Positions 55,283-64,000 of a stretch of 64,000 nucleotides of DNA are shown piece by piece; within the stretch, counting starts at the first letter, position 1; each line of letters opens with the position of its first letter. The position numbers were made by a program, and so were the translations under genes. The DNA comes from Saprospiraceae bacterium (lineage in GTDB: Bacteria; Bacteroidota; Bacteroidia; Chitinophagales; Saprospiraceae), in the NCBI GenBank assembly GCA_020629715.1, contig JAHDCU010000002.1, forward strand, positions 372,001 to 436,000. Reading direction: 5' to 3'. Below the pieces are notes generated by a model that searched no databases, was not told where the DNA came from, and saw only the letters and a program-made list of their open reading frames with translations.

Positions 55283-55993
55283 TTACTCGTGTACAAAACG
55301 AAACCCAAACAGCTCCGCAAAGATCTTTTTCAATCGTTCTTTCACCTCTATCATAGATACTTCTTGACCTAATTCAACAGCTAATGAAGTGACCGTTTTA
55401 TCCTCATCTACAATGCCACAAGCCACTATATTTTTAAAATATTGTAGGTCTGTATTTACATTGAACGCCAATCCATGCATCGTCACCCATCTGCTTAGAT
55501 GTACCCCAATGGCACAGATTTTACGATTTGGCTTCCCAGCAATCCATACGCCTGTATATCCGTCTATGCGTTCGCCTTTGATACCATAAGTGAATAATAA
55601 TCTAATGATGGCCTCTTCTAGAAATCTGACATACTTATGCAGATCATTGAAAAAATCATCCAAATCAAAAATGGGATATACGGTCAGCTGACCCGGACCA
55701 TGATAGGTAATATCCCCTCCTCTATTGATTTTAAAAAATTCTATTTCGTTGGATTTTAGCTGATCATCATGGAGTAGTAAATGATCCATACTACCGCTTT
55801 TCCCCAATGTATATACGGGTTTATGCTCACAAAAAATCAAATGATGAATGGGTGGTTTCCCTAAAACATCTGGATCCTTAGACCGTTTTCTTTGTACCAA
55901 TGCTTGGAGGATGTCCCCTTGGCGATCCCAAGCGTCCGCATAGCTTAGACCTTGCCATTCTTGGAAGTGTACGAGAGGTAGTTTGTGAGACAT
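55283..55993 (-). CDS. lipB: Octanoyl-[ACP]:protein octanoyltransferase
   Basis: 236 residues from the ATG at 55993; an in-frame TTG at 56020 is less likely. GGDITYHGPGQLTVYPI is the family motif, with the catalytic Lys in AIGVHLSRWVTMHGLAFN and the Cys in NIVACGIVDE. It transfers octanoyl from acyl carrier protein to the lipoyl domains of E2 and H proteins, the first step of lipoate synthesis. This supports the pyruvate dehydrogenase whose E1 beta lies in the window. Confidence 0.93.
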   Translation of the reverse strand: MSHKLPLVHFQEWQGLSYADAWDRQGDILQALVQRKRSKDPDVLGKPPIHHLIFCEHKPVYTLGKSGSMDHLLLHDDQLKSNEIEFFKINRGGDITYHGPGQLTVYPIFDLDDFFNDLHKYVRFLEEAIIRLLFTYGIKGERIDGYTGVWIAGKPNRKICAIGVHLSRWVTMHGLAFNVNTDLQYFKNIVACGIVDEDKTVTSLAVELGQEVSMIEVKERLKKIFAELFGFRFVHE

Positions 55994-56075
55994 TCTTTTT
56001 TGGTTTGAAATTTGATCCAAATGTAAGGATAGAATAATTTTATAAGCACCTGATTATCATCAAATTCTATAAGCC

Positions 56076-57116
56076 ATGAGAATAATAATAGTTTTCAGTT
56101 TGATTCTATTTCTTTTTAGTTCTGCATATGCACAGCCTGCTCCCGACTTTACGGTGACGGATGTCTACGGCAATACTCATCGCTTATATGATGATTATCT
56201 GAATGAGGGTAAGACAGTGATGATAGAGATATTTTTTACAACCTGTCCACCCTGCATCAGCATTGCAGACAATGTAGAAGACCTTTATCAAGACTGGGGT
56301 GCCGGACAAGAGGATGTTGAGTTTTTTAAAATGACAAACAAAAACTTTGACAACGACCAACGAGTACTTGATTTTGATAATACACATGGAGTCACTTTCC
56401 CTGGCATAAGTGTAGATGGTGGTGCCTTAGACGCTATAGTACCTTATACCAATGGGACATATGGAATATTCTTCGGGACTCCTACTTTTATCGTCATTGC
56501 TCCTGATGGCACTGTAAATTTTGATATCAGTTTTAGTGGATTGGATGATGCGATCGCCGCAACAGGCGCAGGTGGAGCACCACCAATTCCCCCTGCACAG
56601 ATTGACATCAATATCACAAGTGCTGCGGGTAATAATCTTGTGCTTGCGGATGTCGCAAGCGTATGGCTCAAGTCAAAGGCAAATCCAGCTATTTCTTACA
56701 ATCTTTCAAATTTTGTGAGTGACATATCATCATTCGAATATCCGATAGAGACTCTAGGTACGATCAGTGATCCATATTTAGATTTTGTGAGTACTGCAGA
56801 GCCAGGTAATGAGTTGACCGCGGTGGACCTTTCTATTTTACAAAAGCATGTACTCGGGCTTGATGTCATCACAGATCCTATGAAACTTGCTGCTGCTGAT
56901 ACGAATAGCAGCGGATCTACGTCAGCTCTGGATCTAATCACTTTGGTAAAAGTAATATTAGGCTTCGATCAGTTTTTTCCGAATGCTCCAACACATATAT
57001 TCTATGCTAGCGATTGTAATAATTGTGAGGTCAATGAATATCTCATCAATGTCAATGCAGGTGATGAAGTCCAGCTTAATATCACAGCCACGGCGGTAGG
57101 TGATTTAAGTTACTAG
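56076..57116 (+). CDS. Secreted redoxin with dockerin-like domain
   Basis: 346 residues, signal peptide ending YAQ. Residues 20-165 are a TlpA/AhpC-like thioredoxin fold with the CPPC motif (TTCPPCISIADNV). After a linker with PPIPPAQ comes a beta domain, then about residues 275-320 read as a type I dockerin (two EF-hand-like loops, TAVDLSILQKHVLGL and SALDLITLVKVILGF). There is no recognisable T9SS sorting domain at the short end. The frame converges with the next gene: 4 bases separate the two stops. Substrate and partner unknown. Confidence 0.8.
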   Translation: MRIIIVFSLILFLFSSAYAQPAPDFTVTDVYGNTHRLYDDYLNEGKTVMIEIFFTTCPPCISIADNVEDLYQDWGAGQEDVEFFKMTNKNFDNDQRVLDFDNTHGVTFPGISVDGGALDAIVPYTNGTYGIFFGTPTFIVIAPDGTVNFDISFSGLDDAIAATGAGGAPPIPPAQIDINITSAAGNNLVLADVASVWLKSKANPAISYNLSNFVSDISSFEYPIETLGTISDPYLDFVSTAEPGNELTAVDLSILQKHVLGLDVITDPMKLAAADTNSSGSTSALDLITLVKVILGFDQFFPNAPTHIFYASDCNNCEVNEYLINVNAGDEVQLNITATAVGDLSY

Positions 57117-57120
57117 CTCT

Positions 57121-58728
57121 TTATTGGCTCTTCTCTTTGATGACTTGTTTGGCTTTGAGCAGATTGAGGGCATTATTACTGATGTTAGATATATTTTTGC
57201 CAACGAACTTACTGGTCACGTCATAAAATAAAAATATTACAGGGGCCTCCTCTACAATGATACGATCCATCTGTTGATACAGATCATATCGTATCGAATC
57301 ATTAGACTCTTGAAGAGACTGTTCATACAACTGATCAAACTTCAAGTTTTGGAATCGTGTATAATTTGGAGGTGCTGGATTCTTACTGTAAAACATAGAG
57401 AGGTAATTCTCAGCATCTGGATAGTCTGCAATCCAAGAGGCTCTGAATAGCTGAAATCTATTATTCCGCATACCATCACGGAGCACCGCTGACTCCATCA
57501 ATTTGATTTCTACATTGACACCAAGTCGTTCCCACTGCTTGGCCACATAAGTGGTGATATCGAGATAATCTTTATTGGTATGTATTTCTATGGGAGCTGC
57601 ATCCTTGCTATATCCCGATTCGACTAGCAGCAGTTCTGCTTGTTCTAAATCATATGCATATCCTTTTACTTTATTGGGATCATAAGAAGGTAAGCCTTTA
57701 GGTACAAATCCAGATAATGCTGGTGTCCCTGCATTATTTCTGAGCGAAGCCATCATCTGCTTTTTATCAATGGCATAGTTGAGTGCTTGCCTAAGCTTCT
57801 TATTGGCCAATGGACCATCTTCCAATAAAGACATATTGATCCCAAGGTATTCCGTATTGAGGTACGGTGATTTATAAAGTTTGATCTTATCTGCCTTATC
57901 TGCTTTCAAATTTCCATCAGCATCGAGTAGTTCATTGATCACTGATGACGCTACCCCACTTATGAAGTCTACTTTACCCTTGAGCAATTCGAGATAGGCA
58001 ATATTTCGATCGGTGATAAAGCTGGTCTTAACTCCATCTAGGTCTTTATTTACATTAGGGTCAAAATAGTTATCATTTCTGAGAAGATATAATCCTTGAT
58101 TCTCAATCCATCGCTTAAATACAAAAGGACCACTTCCAACGGGATTAGATCGAAAACGATCTCCATAGTACTCAACACATTCTTCAGGTATAACGCTACA
58201 ATATTCCATGGTCAGGATACCTAAAAGAGGCAGAAAAGCCTTATTCAAAGTAATGACCAAGGTGCTGTCATCCCGAGCTTGAAATGAGCCAGCATCCTCT
58301 ACAATATTGGAAAATATCCATGATCCAGGAGAATTGACTTCCTCTGAAAGTAGGCGACCAAGACTATAAACAAAATCTTGAGCATTTACTTTCCTCGACT
58401 GTTCGGCAAAACAATCATTCTTATGAAAATAGACATCTTGCCTGAGGTCAAACGTATATATCTTCCCATCGTCACTGATGGACCATGACTTAGCAATCGA
58501 TGGAATGACATTCAATGAATCATCCAACTGCACAAGCCCATCAAAGAGATGATTGCAAGCCCATATATTATTTTGGCTTTTCGCGAAAGCAGGATCAAGA
58601 GAAGTAATAGGATTGATCTGATTATAATGGAAGACATTATAGTCTTCTTGATCACGAGATGAATGACAACCGTAGAGAAATAACAAGAATGCACTAAAAA
58701 TCAAAGCTTTAAATCGTTCAAAACACAT
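57121..58728 (-). CDS. Oligopeptide-type ABC solute-binding lipoprotein (SBP family 5)
   Basis: 535 residues. The lipobox is YGC. Family 5 signatures: ITSLDPAFAKSQ at the start, the conserved VIPSIAKSWSISDDGKIYTFDLRQDVYFH (written here in part), then VGSGPFVFKRW and LGINMSLL, and RQALNYAIDKKQM. Binds peptides or other oligomers for uptake in the periplasm. No permease or ATPase is adjacent, so the transporter lies elsewhere. Confidence 0.9.
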   Translation of the reverse strand: MCFERFKALIFSAFLLFLYGCHSSRDQEDYNVFHYNQINPITSLDPAFAKSQNNIWACNHLFDGLVQLDDSLNVIPSIAKSWSISDDGKIYTFDLRQDVYFHKNDCFAEQSRKVNAQDFVYSLGRLLSEEVNSPGSWIFSNIVEDAGSFQARDDSTLVITLNKAFLPLLGILTMEYCSVIPEECVEYYGDRFRSNPVGSGPFVFKRWIENQGLYLLRNDNYFDPNVNKDLDGVKTSFITDRNIAYLELLKGKVDFISGVASSVINELLDADGNLKADKADKIKLYKSPYLNTEYLGINMSLLEDGPLANKKLRQALNYAIDKKQMMASLRNNAGTPALSGFVPKGLPSYDPNKVKGYAYDLEQAELLLVESGYSKDAAPIEIHTNKDYLDITTYVAKQWERLGVNVEIKLMESAVLRDGMRNNRFQLFRASWIADYPDAENYLSMFYSKNPAPPNYTRFQNLKFDQLYEQSLQESNDSIRYDLYQQMDRIIVEEAPVIFLFYDVTSKFVGKNISNISNNALNLLKAKQVIKEKSQ

Positions 58729-58891
58729 TACTTCAAATTAACTTTTAATTCTTATGACAATTTTAACATTTTATAAAGTACCACTCAACCAGCGCTTGCG
58801 TCTCAAGATACGTTATTAGGTCGTTAGATTTCATAACCCACCAATTTATCAAGGCAAGACAATCTACTGATCAAGTACAAATACTGTGTTT

Positions 58892-58921
58892 TTGGCGCAA
58901 GGGTTAAGGTACCTATTGTTG
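58892..58921 (+). promoter_or_regulatory. Candidate promoter of the giant adhesin gene
   Basis: TTG at 58892-58894, 19 bases, then TATTGTTG at 58914-58921, one mismatch from TAnnTTTG. It lies about 70 bases before the ATG. Weak call. The rest of the 58729-58993 gap shows nothing else. Confidence 0.3.
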
Positions 58922-58993
58922 TCTCATAGTATAGAAAAAGACCAACTTCTTTTCTGTAGATACTAATCAATATTTAAAAATTAAAAAAGCATT

Positions 58994-61900
58994 ATGAGAA
59001 ACACTTACGTTTCGTTCAAGGGAGTATTATGCTCGCTTGCTACTCTTTTCTGTTGTTTTCAGCTCACTGCTAGCAATATCACTGTCTGTCATGAAAATGC
59101 TCAGGTAGAACAAATCGAATTCCAATCCTTAAGTTTTGCACAGTGTAATACCTCCCCGGTCATCACTTGTCCGCAAAATTATTTTGGATGCCCATCTGAA
59201 AGTATCGATCCATCCAATACTGGATTTGCAACAGCCGTACCTGGCCAGGCTGGATGCTCTCAACCTGACGTAACTTATGTAGATATAGAAATGTCTACTG
59301 GTCCATGTACAGGTCAATTATTCCGAAAAAGAAAATGGACTGCTGTATATCCAGATGGTAACCCGTGGTTAATCGCAGAATGTACTCAGATCATTATGTT
59401 AGAAGATAATGATGCTCCCGCCATTGCAGATTGTCCTGATGATATTACATTATCACCCAATATTGACTGTCAAGCAGTTGCTAGTTGGTCTTTACCTACA
59501 GCGAGTGATAATTGTGGTGTAGTTTCATTCACCAGCAATTATAATAGCGGTGAGATTTTTGGAGAAGGCAGTACTACCATTACTTATACTGCTACCGATG
59601 TATGTGGTGCTACAACTACCTGTTCGTTTACGGTTACCGTAGAGGGCCCATGCTGTGTAGCGCCTCCTACGATTTCATGCCCTGCAAATGTAGAATTGTG
59701 TCCTGGTGATTCGGTATCTCCGAGCAATACTGGAACGGCAACTGCTAGCGCAAGTACCGCTTGTAATACGCCTGACATTACCTATACAGATGACGTTATC
59801 AGTTCAGGACCTTGCACAGGTGCAAGGGTAATAGAAAGAACCTGGACGGCTACTGATCCTAACTTTTCTAATTTTACCGACGCATGTATTCAAACGATTA
59901 CATTGGAAGATACTAGCAACCCTATACTAAGTAATTGCCCTAGTGATATCATGCTATCACCTAATAATAATTGTGAGGGAGTTGCCACCTGGAATGCTCC
60001 ATTGGCAAATGATAACTGTGGTATTGCATCAGTAACCAGCAATTATGATAGCGGACATGCATTTGACTTAGGAACAACTACCGTAACCTATATTGCAACT
60101 GATAATTGCGGTAATACAGCTGCATGCTCATTTGATGTTACCGTATCAGGATCTTGCTGCTTTGAAGCACCGATCATTACTTGTCCTGGAGACGTATTCT
60201 TATGTCCTGGATCATCTATAGATACAGCTGATACAGGAGTAGCTACTGCGGTTGCAGGTTCTGTACATTGTGCTACGCCAATCGTAACTTTTACAGATCA
60301 AGTACTATCTACAGGTAACTGTGATGATATGACCATAAAAAGAGTATGGGTGGCGACAGACCCAAATAATCCGAATCTGACTGCTGAATGTCATCAAATC
60401 ATAGCACTTGCTGATACACAAGCTCCTATTATCAGCAAATGTCCGCTAGATATAACAGTGGCAAGCGGCGGCGAATGTACTGGATCAACAACTTGGGATG
60501 CTCCTACAGTTATTGATAATTGTGGTACTCCAAGTCTAAGTTCAGACATTTCAAGCGACTATGACTTCCCAATAGGGACAACTACGGTCACCTATACAGC
60601 AACCGACGATTGTGGAAACTCTGCAACTTGTACTTTCACCGTTACGGTTACTGACAATTGTTGTGATCAGGATCCTGTAATCACATGCCCCAGTGATTAT
60701 AGCGCATGTGTAGGAACATCTACCAATCCAAATACTACTGGAAGTGCTACTGCCACTAATCCAAATATATCTTGTACTGATCTAGATATCACCTATTCAG
60801 ATCATGTAGTAAGTACTGGCCCCTGTACTGGAGCAACCGTGATCGAAAGAACTTGGACTGCTTCCATATCTGGCACAGGACTTTCAACGTCTTGTATTCA
60901 AATGATTACGCTTGCAGATAACACTGATCCAGTACTTTCAAACTGTCCTTCGGATATTACTGTTGCAAGTAGTTCTACTGATTGTGTTGGTAATGCTAAC
61001 TGGGCAATACCTACAGCGACTGATAATTGTGGTACTCCATCATTATCAAGTAATTATAATAGTTCTCATGATTTTCCGATCGGGACTACGACAGTAATCT
61101 ATACAGCGACTGATAATTGCGGTAATACAGCATCATGCAGTTTCAATGTAATCGTCACAGATAACTGTTGCGATGATAGTCCAACAATTACATGTCCTGC
61201 AGATTACTCTGCTTGTCCAGGATCATCTATAGACCCTAGTGTAACAGGTACTGCGACTTCTTCTAACGGAAATAGTAGCTGCCCAGCTTCGGTGATTACT
61301 TATACAGATAATGTAATTAGTACTGGACCTTGCTCTGGAGCAACGGTTATTGAAAGAACTTGGATTGCGACTATATCTGGCACTTCCATGTCAGCTTCTT
61401 GTACTCAGATAATTACATTATCAGATAATACTAATCCTGTATTGGCTAATTGTCCAGGTGATATCACGTTAGCAAGTAACAATAGTGACTGCACTGGAAG
61501 CACTACATGGACAGCACCTACTGCAACCGATAATTGTGGTACTCCTACAATAACAAGTAACTACTCTACCTCATATCATTTCCCTATAGGAACAACGACG
61601 GTGGTATATACAGCGACAGATGCTTGTGGTAATACTGCAGCATGTAGTTTTGATGTAACCGTAACAGATAACTGTTGTAATGATGCTCCAGTAATAACCT
61701 GCCCTGCAGACTATACAGGATGTGTAGGAGGATCTACAGAACCAAATATAACAGGAACTGCTACTTCTACTAATTCAAATACTCACTGTGCTGATGCAGA
61801 TATTAGCTATACCGATGATGTGACTAGTACTGGACCATGTGCTGGTGCAACTACCATTATACGTACTTGGGTTGCAACTATACCAGGGACCTCTCTAAGT

Positions 61901-64000
61901 GCTACTTGTACTCAGACGATCACTTTGGTTGACGATGTAGCACCTGTAATCCATGGATGTTCTGCTGATTTAGAAGTAGTTGAGGGAGACCCAGCCATTT
62001 GGACAGAGCCAACGGCCACTGATAATTGTGATACTGCGGTAGACCTTACAGCCAATCATACTTCAGGTACCGTCTTCCCTCTTGGGGTTACAAATATCAA
62101 TTATACGGCGACTGATGATTGTGGAAATACTTCGATATGTACGTTTACAGTGACGGTAATTCCATTCACAGGGATCAACTGCCCCGACGATATTGTCATC
62201 GATTGTAATGATACCAATGGTGCCGTTGTGACATGGCCTACACCAGTATTGGAAACAGAGTGTAATGCTTGTGCCGATGATCCTCATATCGATGGATTTT
62301 TATATATGGGTAATTATAATGGGCATCATTACTACTGTAGTACAACAAATGCAACATGGTTAAATGCACAAGCAGTATGTGAACAAAATGGTGGACATCT
62401 TGCAGTGATAAATACTGCTGGTGAAAATGCATTCCTAGCTAATCAGTTGACTATTCAATCAGCTTATATTGGATTGAGTGATCACATCACTGAAGGATCA
62501 TTTGTATGGGCCAATAGTGATGAACTCAACTATACCAACTGGTATCCTGGACAACCAAATAACTACAACGGTAATCAAGATTTTGTAGAAATGCTCAACA
62601 ATGGTCAATGGAATGACCAATACGTATCTTCTGCATTGGAATATATCATGGAGATACCATGTAATTCTGTAGTACAAACGGAGGGACCTCTTAATGGAAC
62701 ATTATTTCCTGTAGGTACTACTACGGTCACTTATCAAGCTAGTGATGCATGTGGTAATACTGCGGTATGTAGTTTTGACGTGACGGTAAATTCAGCTATA
62801 AGTCTAGATTGTCCTAATGATGTAACACTAAGTTGCCCTGGTAGTGGAATGATTGTGAATTGGGATACACCACTGGCAACAAGCTGTTGTAATCAAAACT
62901 GTAATGCTGGAGGAAATATTCCTGGCTTCATGTACATGGGTAATCATAATGGACACCATTACTATTGTTCTACTAAAGCAGCTACATGGCCAGTAGCCAA
63001 CGATATATGCCAGCAAAATGGTGGATATCTTGCTACTATAGGAGATGCTACCGAAAATGAGTTCTTAGCTAATATCTTGACACTTCAGTCAGCTTATATT
63101 GGTCTACAGGATGCTGATGATGAAGGTACATTCACTTGGTCAAATGGAGAATCACTTACATATACTAATTGGTATCCTGGCCAGCCTAATGACTATCACG
63201 GTCAACAAGATTACGTTGAGATGCTCAATGACGGTCAATGGAATGATCAGTATAATACGAAAGCCCTTGAGTTTATCATGGAAATACCAGGATGCGTAAA
63301 TGTGTCTCAATCAGAAGGTCCTACAAGTGGTAGTTTCTTCGCAATAGGAACAACATCTACAGTCAGTTACATTGCAACAGATGGATGTGGAAATACTGCT
63401 GAATGTAGCTTTGATATCACAATCGAGCAACCAGCTTGTAATTCTGGTGGACAAAATACAAACTACTCTTGGATAGAAAGTATAAGCTTCAATACTATTC
63501 ATAATCCATCAGGGGACAATGGTGGATATGCTGATTTCACAACACAATGTGCTACCGTAAGTCCAGGACAGGTATGTCCTATTAGTCTTAATCCTGGATT
63601 TGGATTAGGAGCTACTCATGTATACTGGAAAATCTGGGTCGACTGGAATATGGATGGGGACTTCACAGATAACGGAGAGTTCATAGCCTATGGTTCTGGC
63701 GCAAGTGCAATTAATGGCAACCTGCAAATGCCTTATGGCCTCTGGAGTGGGACTACCACGATGAGAATTGCTATGAAAAAAGGCTCTTATCCGACAGGTC
63801 CATGTGAAAATTTTGCTGATGGAGAAACCGAGGATTACTGTATCAATGTAGTCGGAGGAGATATCATCGGTGATGATGATCATACACTCAGCCGAAGAGA
63901 TAATATCGAGGCACAAGAACTAAGTTCTACAAAGGATGCCTTGAATATAGAGGTATACCCGAACCCTGCAGCTCACGAAATCAAAGTTGATGTTGATCCC
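58994..64000 (+). CDS. Giant HYR-repeat adhesin with nested C-type lectin domains (runs off right edge)
   Basis: 1669 codons without a stop to the window end. A Sec signal peptide (ending near LTAS) is followed by six Cys-rich units of about 167 residues (59162-62172), each a CP-rich beta module plus an HYR domain with DNCG and TTTVxYTATDxCGNTA. Then come two HYR domains, each split by a C-type lectin domain (residues about 1101-1223 and 1311-1434). Next is a GEVED domain (about 1482-1620, WVDWNMDGDF, GETEDYC). Last is the beginning of a T9SS type A tail (EVYPNPAAHEIKVDV). The lectin blocks carry WND and EPN-like QPN motifs. Expected to be secreted through T9SS and bind glycans at the surface. 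The 3' end lies outside. Confidence 0.9.
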   Translation, partial: MRNTYVSFKGVLCSLATLFCCFQLTASNITVCHENAQVEQIEFQSLSFAQCNTSPVITCPQNYFGCPSESIDPSNTGFATAVPGQAGCSQPDVTYVDIEMSTGPCTGQLFRKRKWTAVYPDGNPWLIAECTQIIMLEDNDAPAIADCPDDITLSPNIDCQAVASWSLPTASDNCGVVSFTSNYNSGEIFGEGSTTITYTATDVCGATTTCSFTVTVEGPCCVAPPTISCPANVELCPGDSVSPSNTGTATASASTACNTPDITYTDDVISSGPCTGARVIERTWTATDPNFSNFTDACIQTITLEDTSNPILSNCPSDIMLSPNNNCEGVATWNAPLANDNCGIASVTSNYDSGHAFDLGTTTVTYIATDNCGNTAACSFDVTVSGSCCFEAPIITCPGDVFLCPGSSIDTADTGVATAVAGSVHCATPIVTFTDQVLSTGNCDDMTIKRVWVATDPNNPNLTAECHQIIALADTQAPIISKCPLDITVASGGECTGSTTWDAPTVIDNCGTPSLSSDISSDYDFPIGTTTVTYTATDDCGNSATCTFTVTVTDNCCDQDPVITCPSDYSACVGTSTNPNTTGSATATNPNISCTDLDITYSDHVVSTGPCTGATVIERTWTASISGTGLSTSCIQMITLADNTDPVLSNCPSDITVASSSTDCVGNANWAIPTATDNCGTPSLSSNYNSSHDFPIGTTTVIYTATDNCGNTASCSFNVIVTDNCCDDSPTITCPADYSACPGSSIDPSVTGTATSSNGNSSCPASVITYTDNVISTGPCSGATVIERTWIATISGTSMSASCTQIITLSDNTNPVLANCPGDITLASNNSDCTGSTTWTAPTATDNCGTPTITSNYSTSYHFPIGTTTVVYTATDACGNTAACSFDVTVTDNCCNDAPVITCPADYTGCVGGSTEPNITGTATSTNSNTHCADADISYTDDVTSTGPCAGATTIIRTWVATIPGTSLSATCTQTITLVDDVAPVIHGCSADLEVVEGDPAIWTEPTATDNCDTAVDLTANHTSGTVFPLGVTNINYTATDDCGNTSICTFTVTVIPFTGINCPDDIVIDCNDTNGAVVTWPTPVLETECNACADDPHIDGFLYMGNYNGHHYYCSTTNATWLNAQAVCEQNGGHLAVINTAGENAFLANQLTIQSAYIGLSDHITEGSFVWANSDELNYTNWYPGQPNNYNGNQDFVEMLNNGQWNDQYVSSALEYIMEIPCNSVVQTEGPLNGTLFPVGTTTVTYQASDACGNTAVCSFDVTVNSAISLDCPNDVTLSCPGSGMIVNWDTPLATSCCNQNCNAGGNIPGFMYMGNHNGHHYYCSTKAATWPVANDICQQNGGYLATIGDATENEFLANILTLQSAYIGLQDADDEGTFTWSNGESLTYTNWYPGQPNDYHGQQDYVEMLNDGQWNDQYNTKALEFIMEIPGCVNVSQSEGPTSGSFFAIGTTSTVSYIATDGCGNTAECSFDITIEQPACNSGGQNTNYSWIESISFNTIHNPSGDNGGYADFTTQCATVSPGQVCPISLNPGFGLGATHVYWKIWVDWNMDGDFTDNGEFIAYGSGASAINGNLQMPYGLWSGTTTMRIAMKKGSYPTGPCENFADGETEDYCINVVGGDIIGDDDHTLSRRDNIEAQELSSTKDALNIEVYPNPAAHEIKVDVDP
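59162..62172 (+). repeat. Six in-frame repeats of about 500 bp in the adhesin gene
   Basis: Each unit starts with a T/S-CP motif (ITCPxD type) and ends with TDNCC or a variant before the next. Unit starts lie about 500 bases apart from 59162. Units 3-5 are most alike (DNCGTP, FPIGTTTV), which suggests recent expansion; the first and last are more diverged. Confidence 0.85.

Noticed and set aside
60912-63916. Several short frames across the adhesin gene, both strands
   Set aside because: All lie within the single uninterrupted frame of the HYR/lectin protein.
1-64000. CRISPR array, insertion sequence or integrative element
   Set aside because: No spaced identical repeats of CRISPR type, no transposase or recombinase frames, and no flanking inverted repeats were found.

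Overview
The window reads as a chromosomal segment of a marine-type member of the Bacteroidota, most like the Saprospiria. The evidence is low GC; several secreted proteins ending in a type IX secretion (T9SS) type A C-terminal sorting domain; TonB receptor, DUF2911, MnmD, YtxJ and Mpl genes of Bacteroidota type; start codons mostly without a Shine-Dalgarno sequence; and -7 boxes of the form TAnnTTTG. The species assignment is inference. Apart from one tmRNA gene I see no rRNA or tRNA, no CRISPR array, no insertion sequence and no prophage. Both ends of the window cut through genes. 

Layout. 1-1824 holds the N-terminal 608 codons of a secreted lipoprotein that is a paralogue of the toxin-like protein at 36784-38964. 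2062-4980 is a T9SS-exported vanadium-haloperoxidase/PAP2-like protein. 5195-7105 is an SF1 helicase and 7280-7579 a ribosome hibernation factor. 7654-13018 looks like a storage-inclusion locus: a coiled-coil protein, a BTAD regulator, two phasin-like proteins (one with a basic tail and a helix-hairpin-helix), an alpha/beta hydrolase, and a wax ester synthase/diacylglycerol acyltransferase fused to an SCP2-like domain. 14929-18578 is a minus-strand operon (nrnA, FKBP lipoprotein, prfB with programmed frameshift, rluE-like). 18746-22498 carries ndk and a giant PlsB-HAD-PlsC fusion. 23356-23725 is ssrA. 23806-35983 is a mixture of housekeeping and envelope genes: dgt, DUF2911, thiolase, TonB receptor, PQQ-type sugar dehydrogenase, glycosyltransferase, ABC exporter and radC. 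36315-38964 is a candidate lipoprotein polymorphic toxin with its immunity gene. 39114-42887 has a Cys/Met PLP enzyme, pdhB and mpl. 43001-44179 is a small-lipoprotein/ytxJ/mnmD operon. 44446-50976 is a five-gene plus-strand operon. 51396-54505 is a pair of tandem duplicated T9SS proteins. 54587-58728 has a thioesterase, lipB, a redoxin-dockerin protein and an oligopeptide-binding lipoprotein. 58994-64000 is the first 1669 codons of a giant HYR-repeat adhesin with two C-type lectin domains nested inside HYR modules. 

How the genes fit together. Two themes stand out. The first is neutral lipid storage: the trifunctional acyltransferase could take glycerol-3-phosphate to phosphatidic acid and perhaps to diacylglycerol, the WS/DGAT could close the pathway to triacylglycerol, the phasin-like proteins could coat and partition granules, and the hydrolase could remobilise them. 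The second is secreted modular proteins for cell-surface or intercellular interaction: polymorphic toxin lipoproteins, lectin/HYR adhesin, MopE-repeat and T9SS proteins. Everything is read from sequence and family knowledge; no searches were run.
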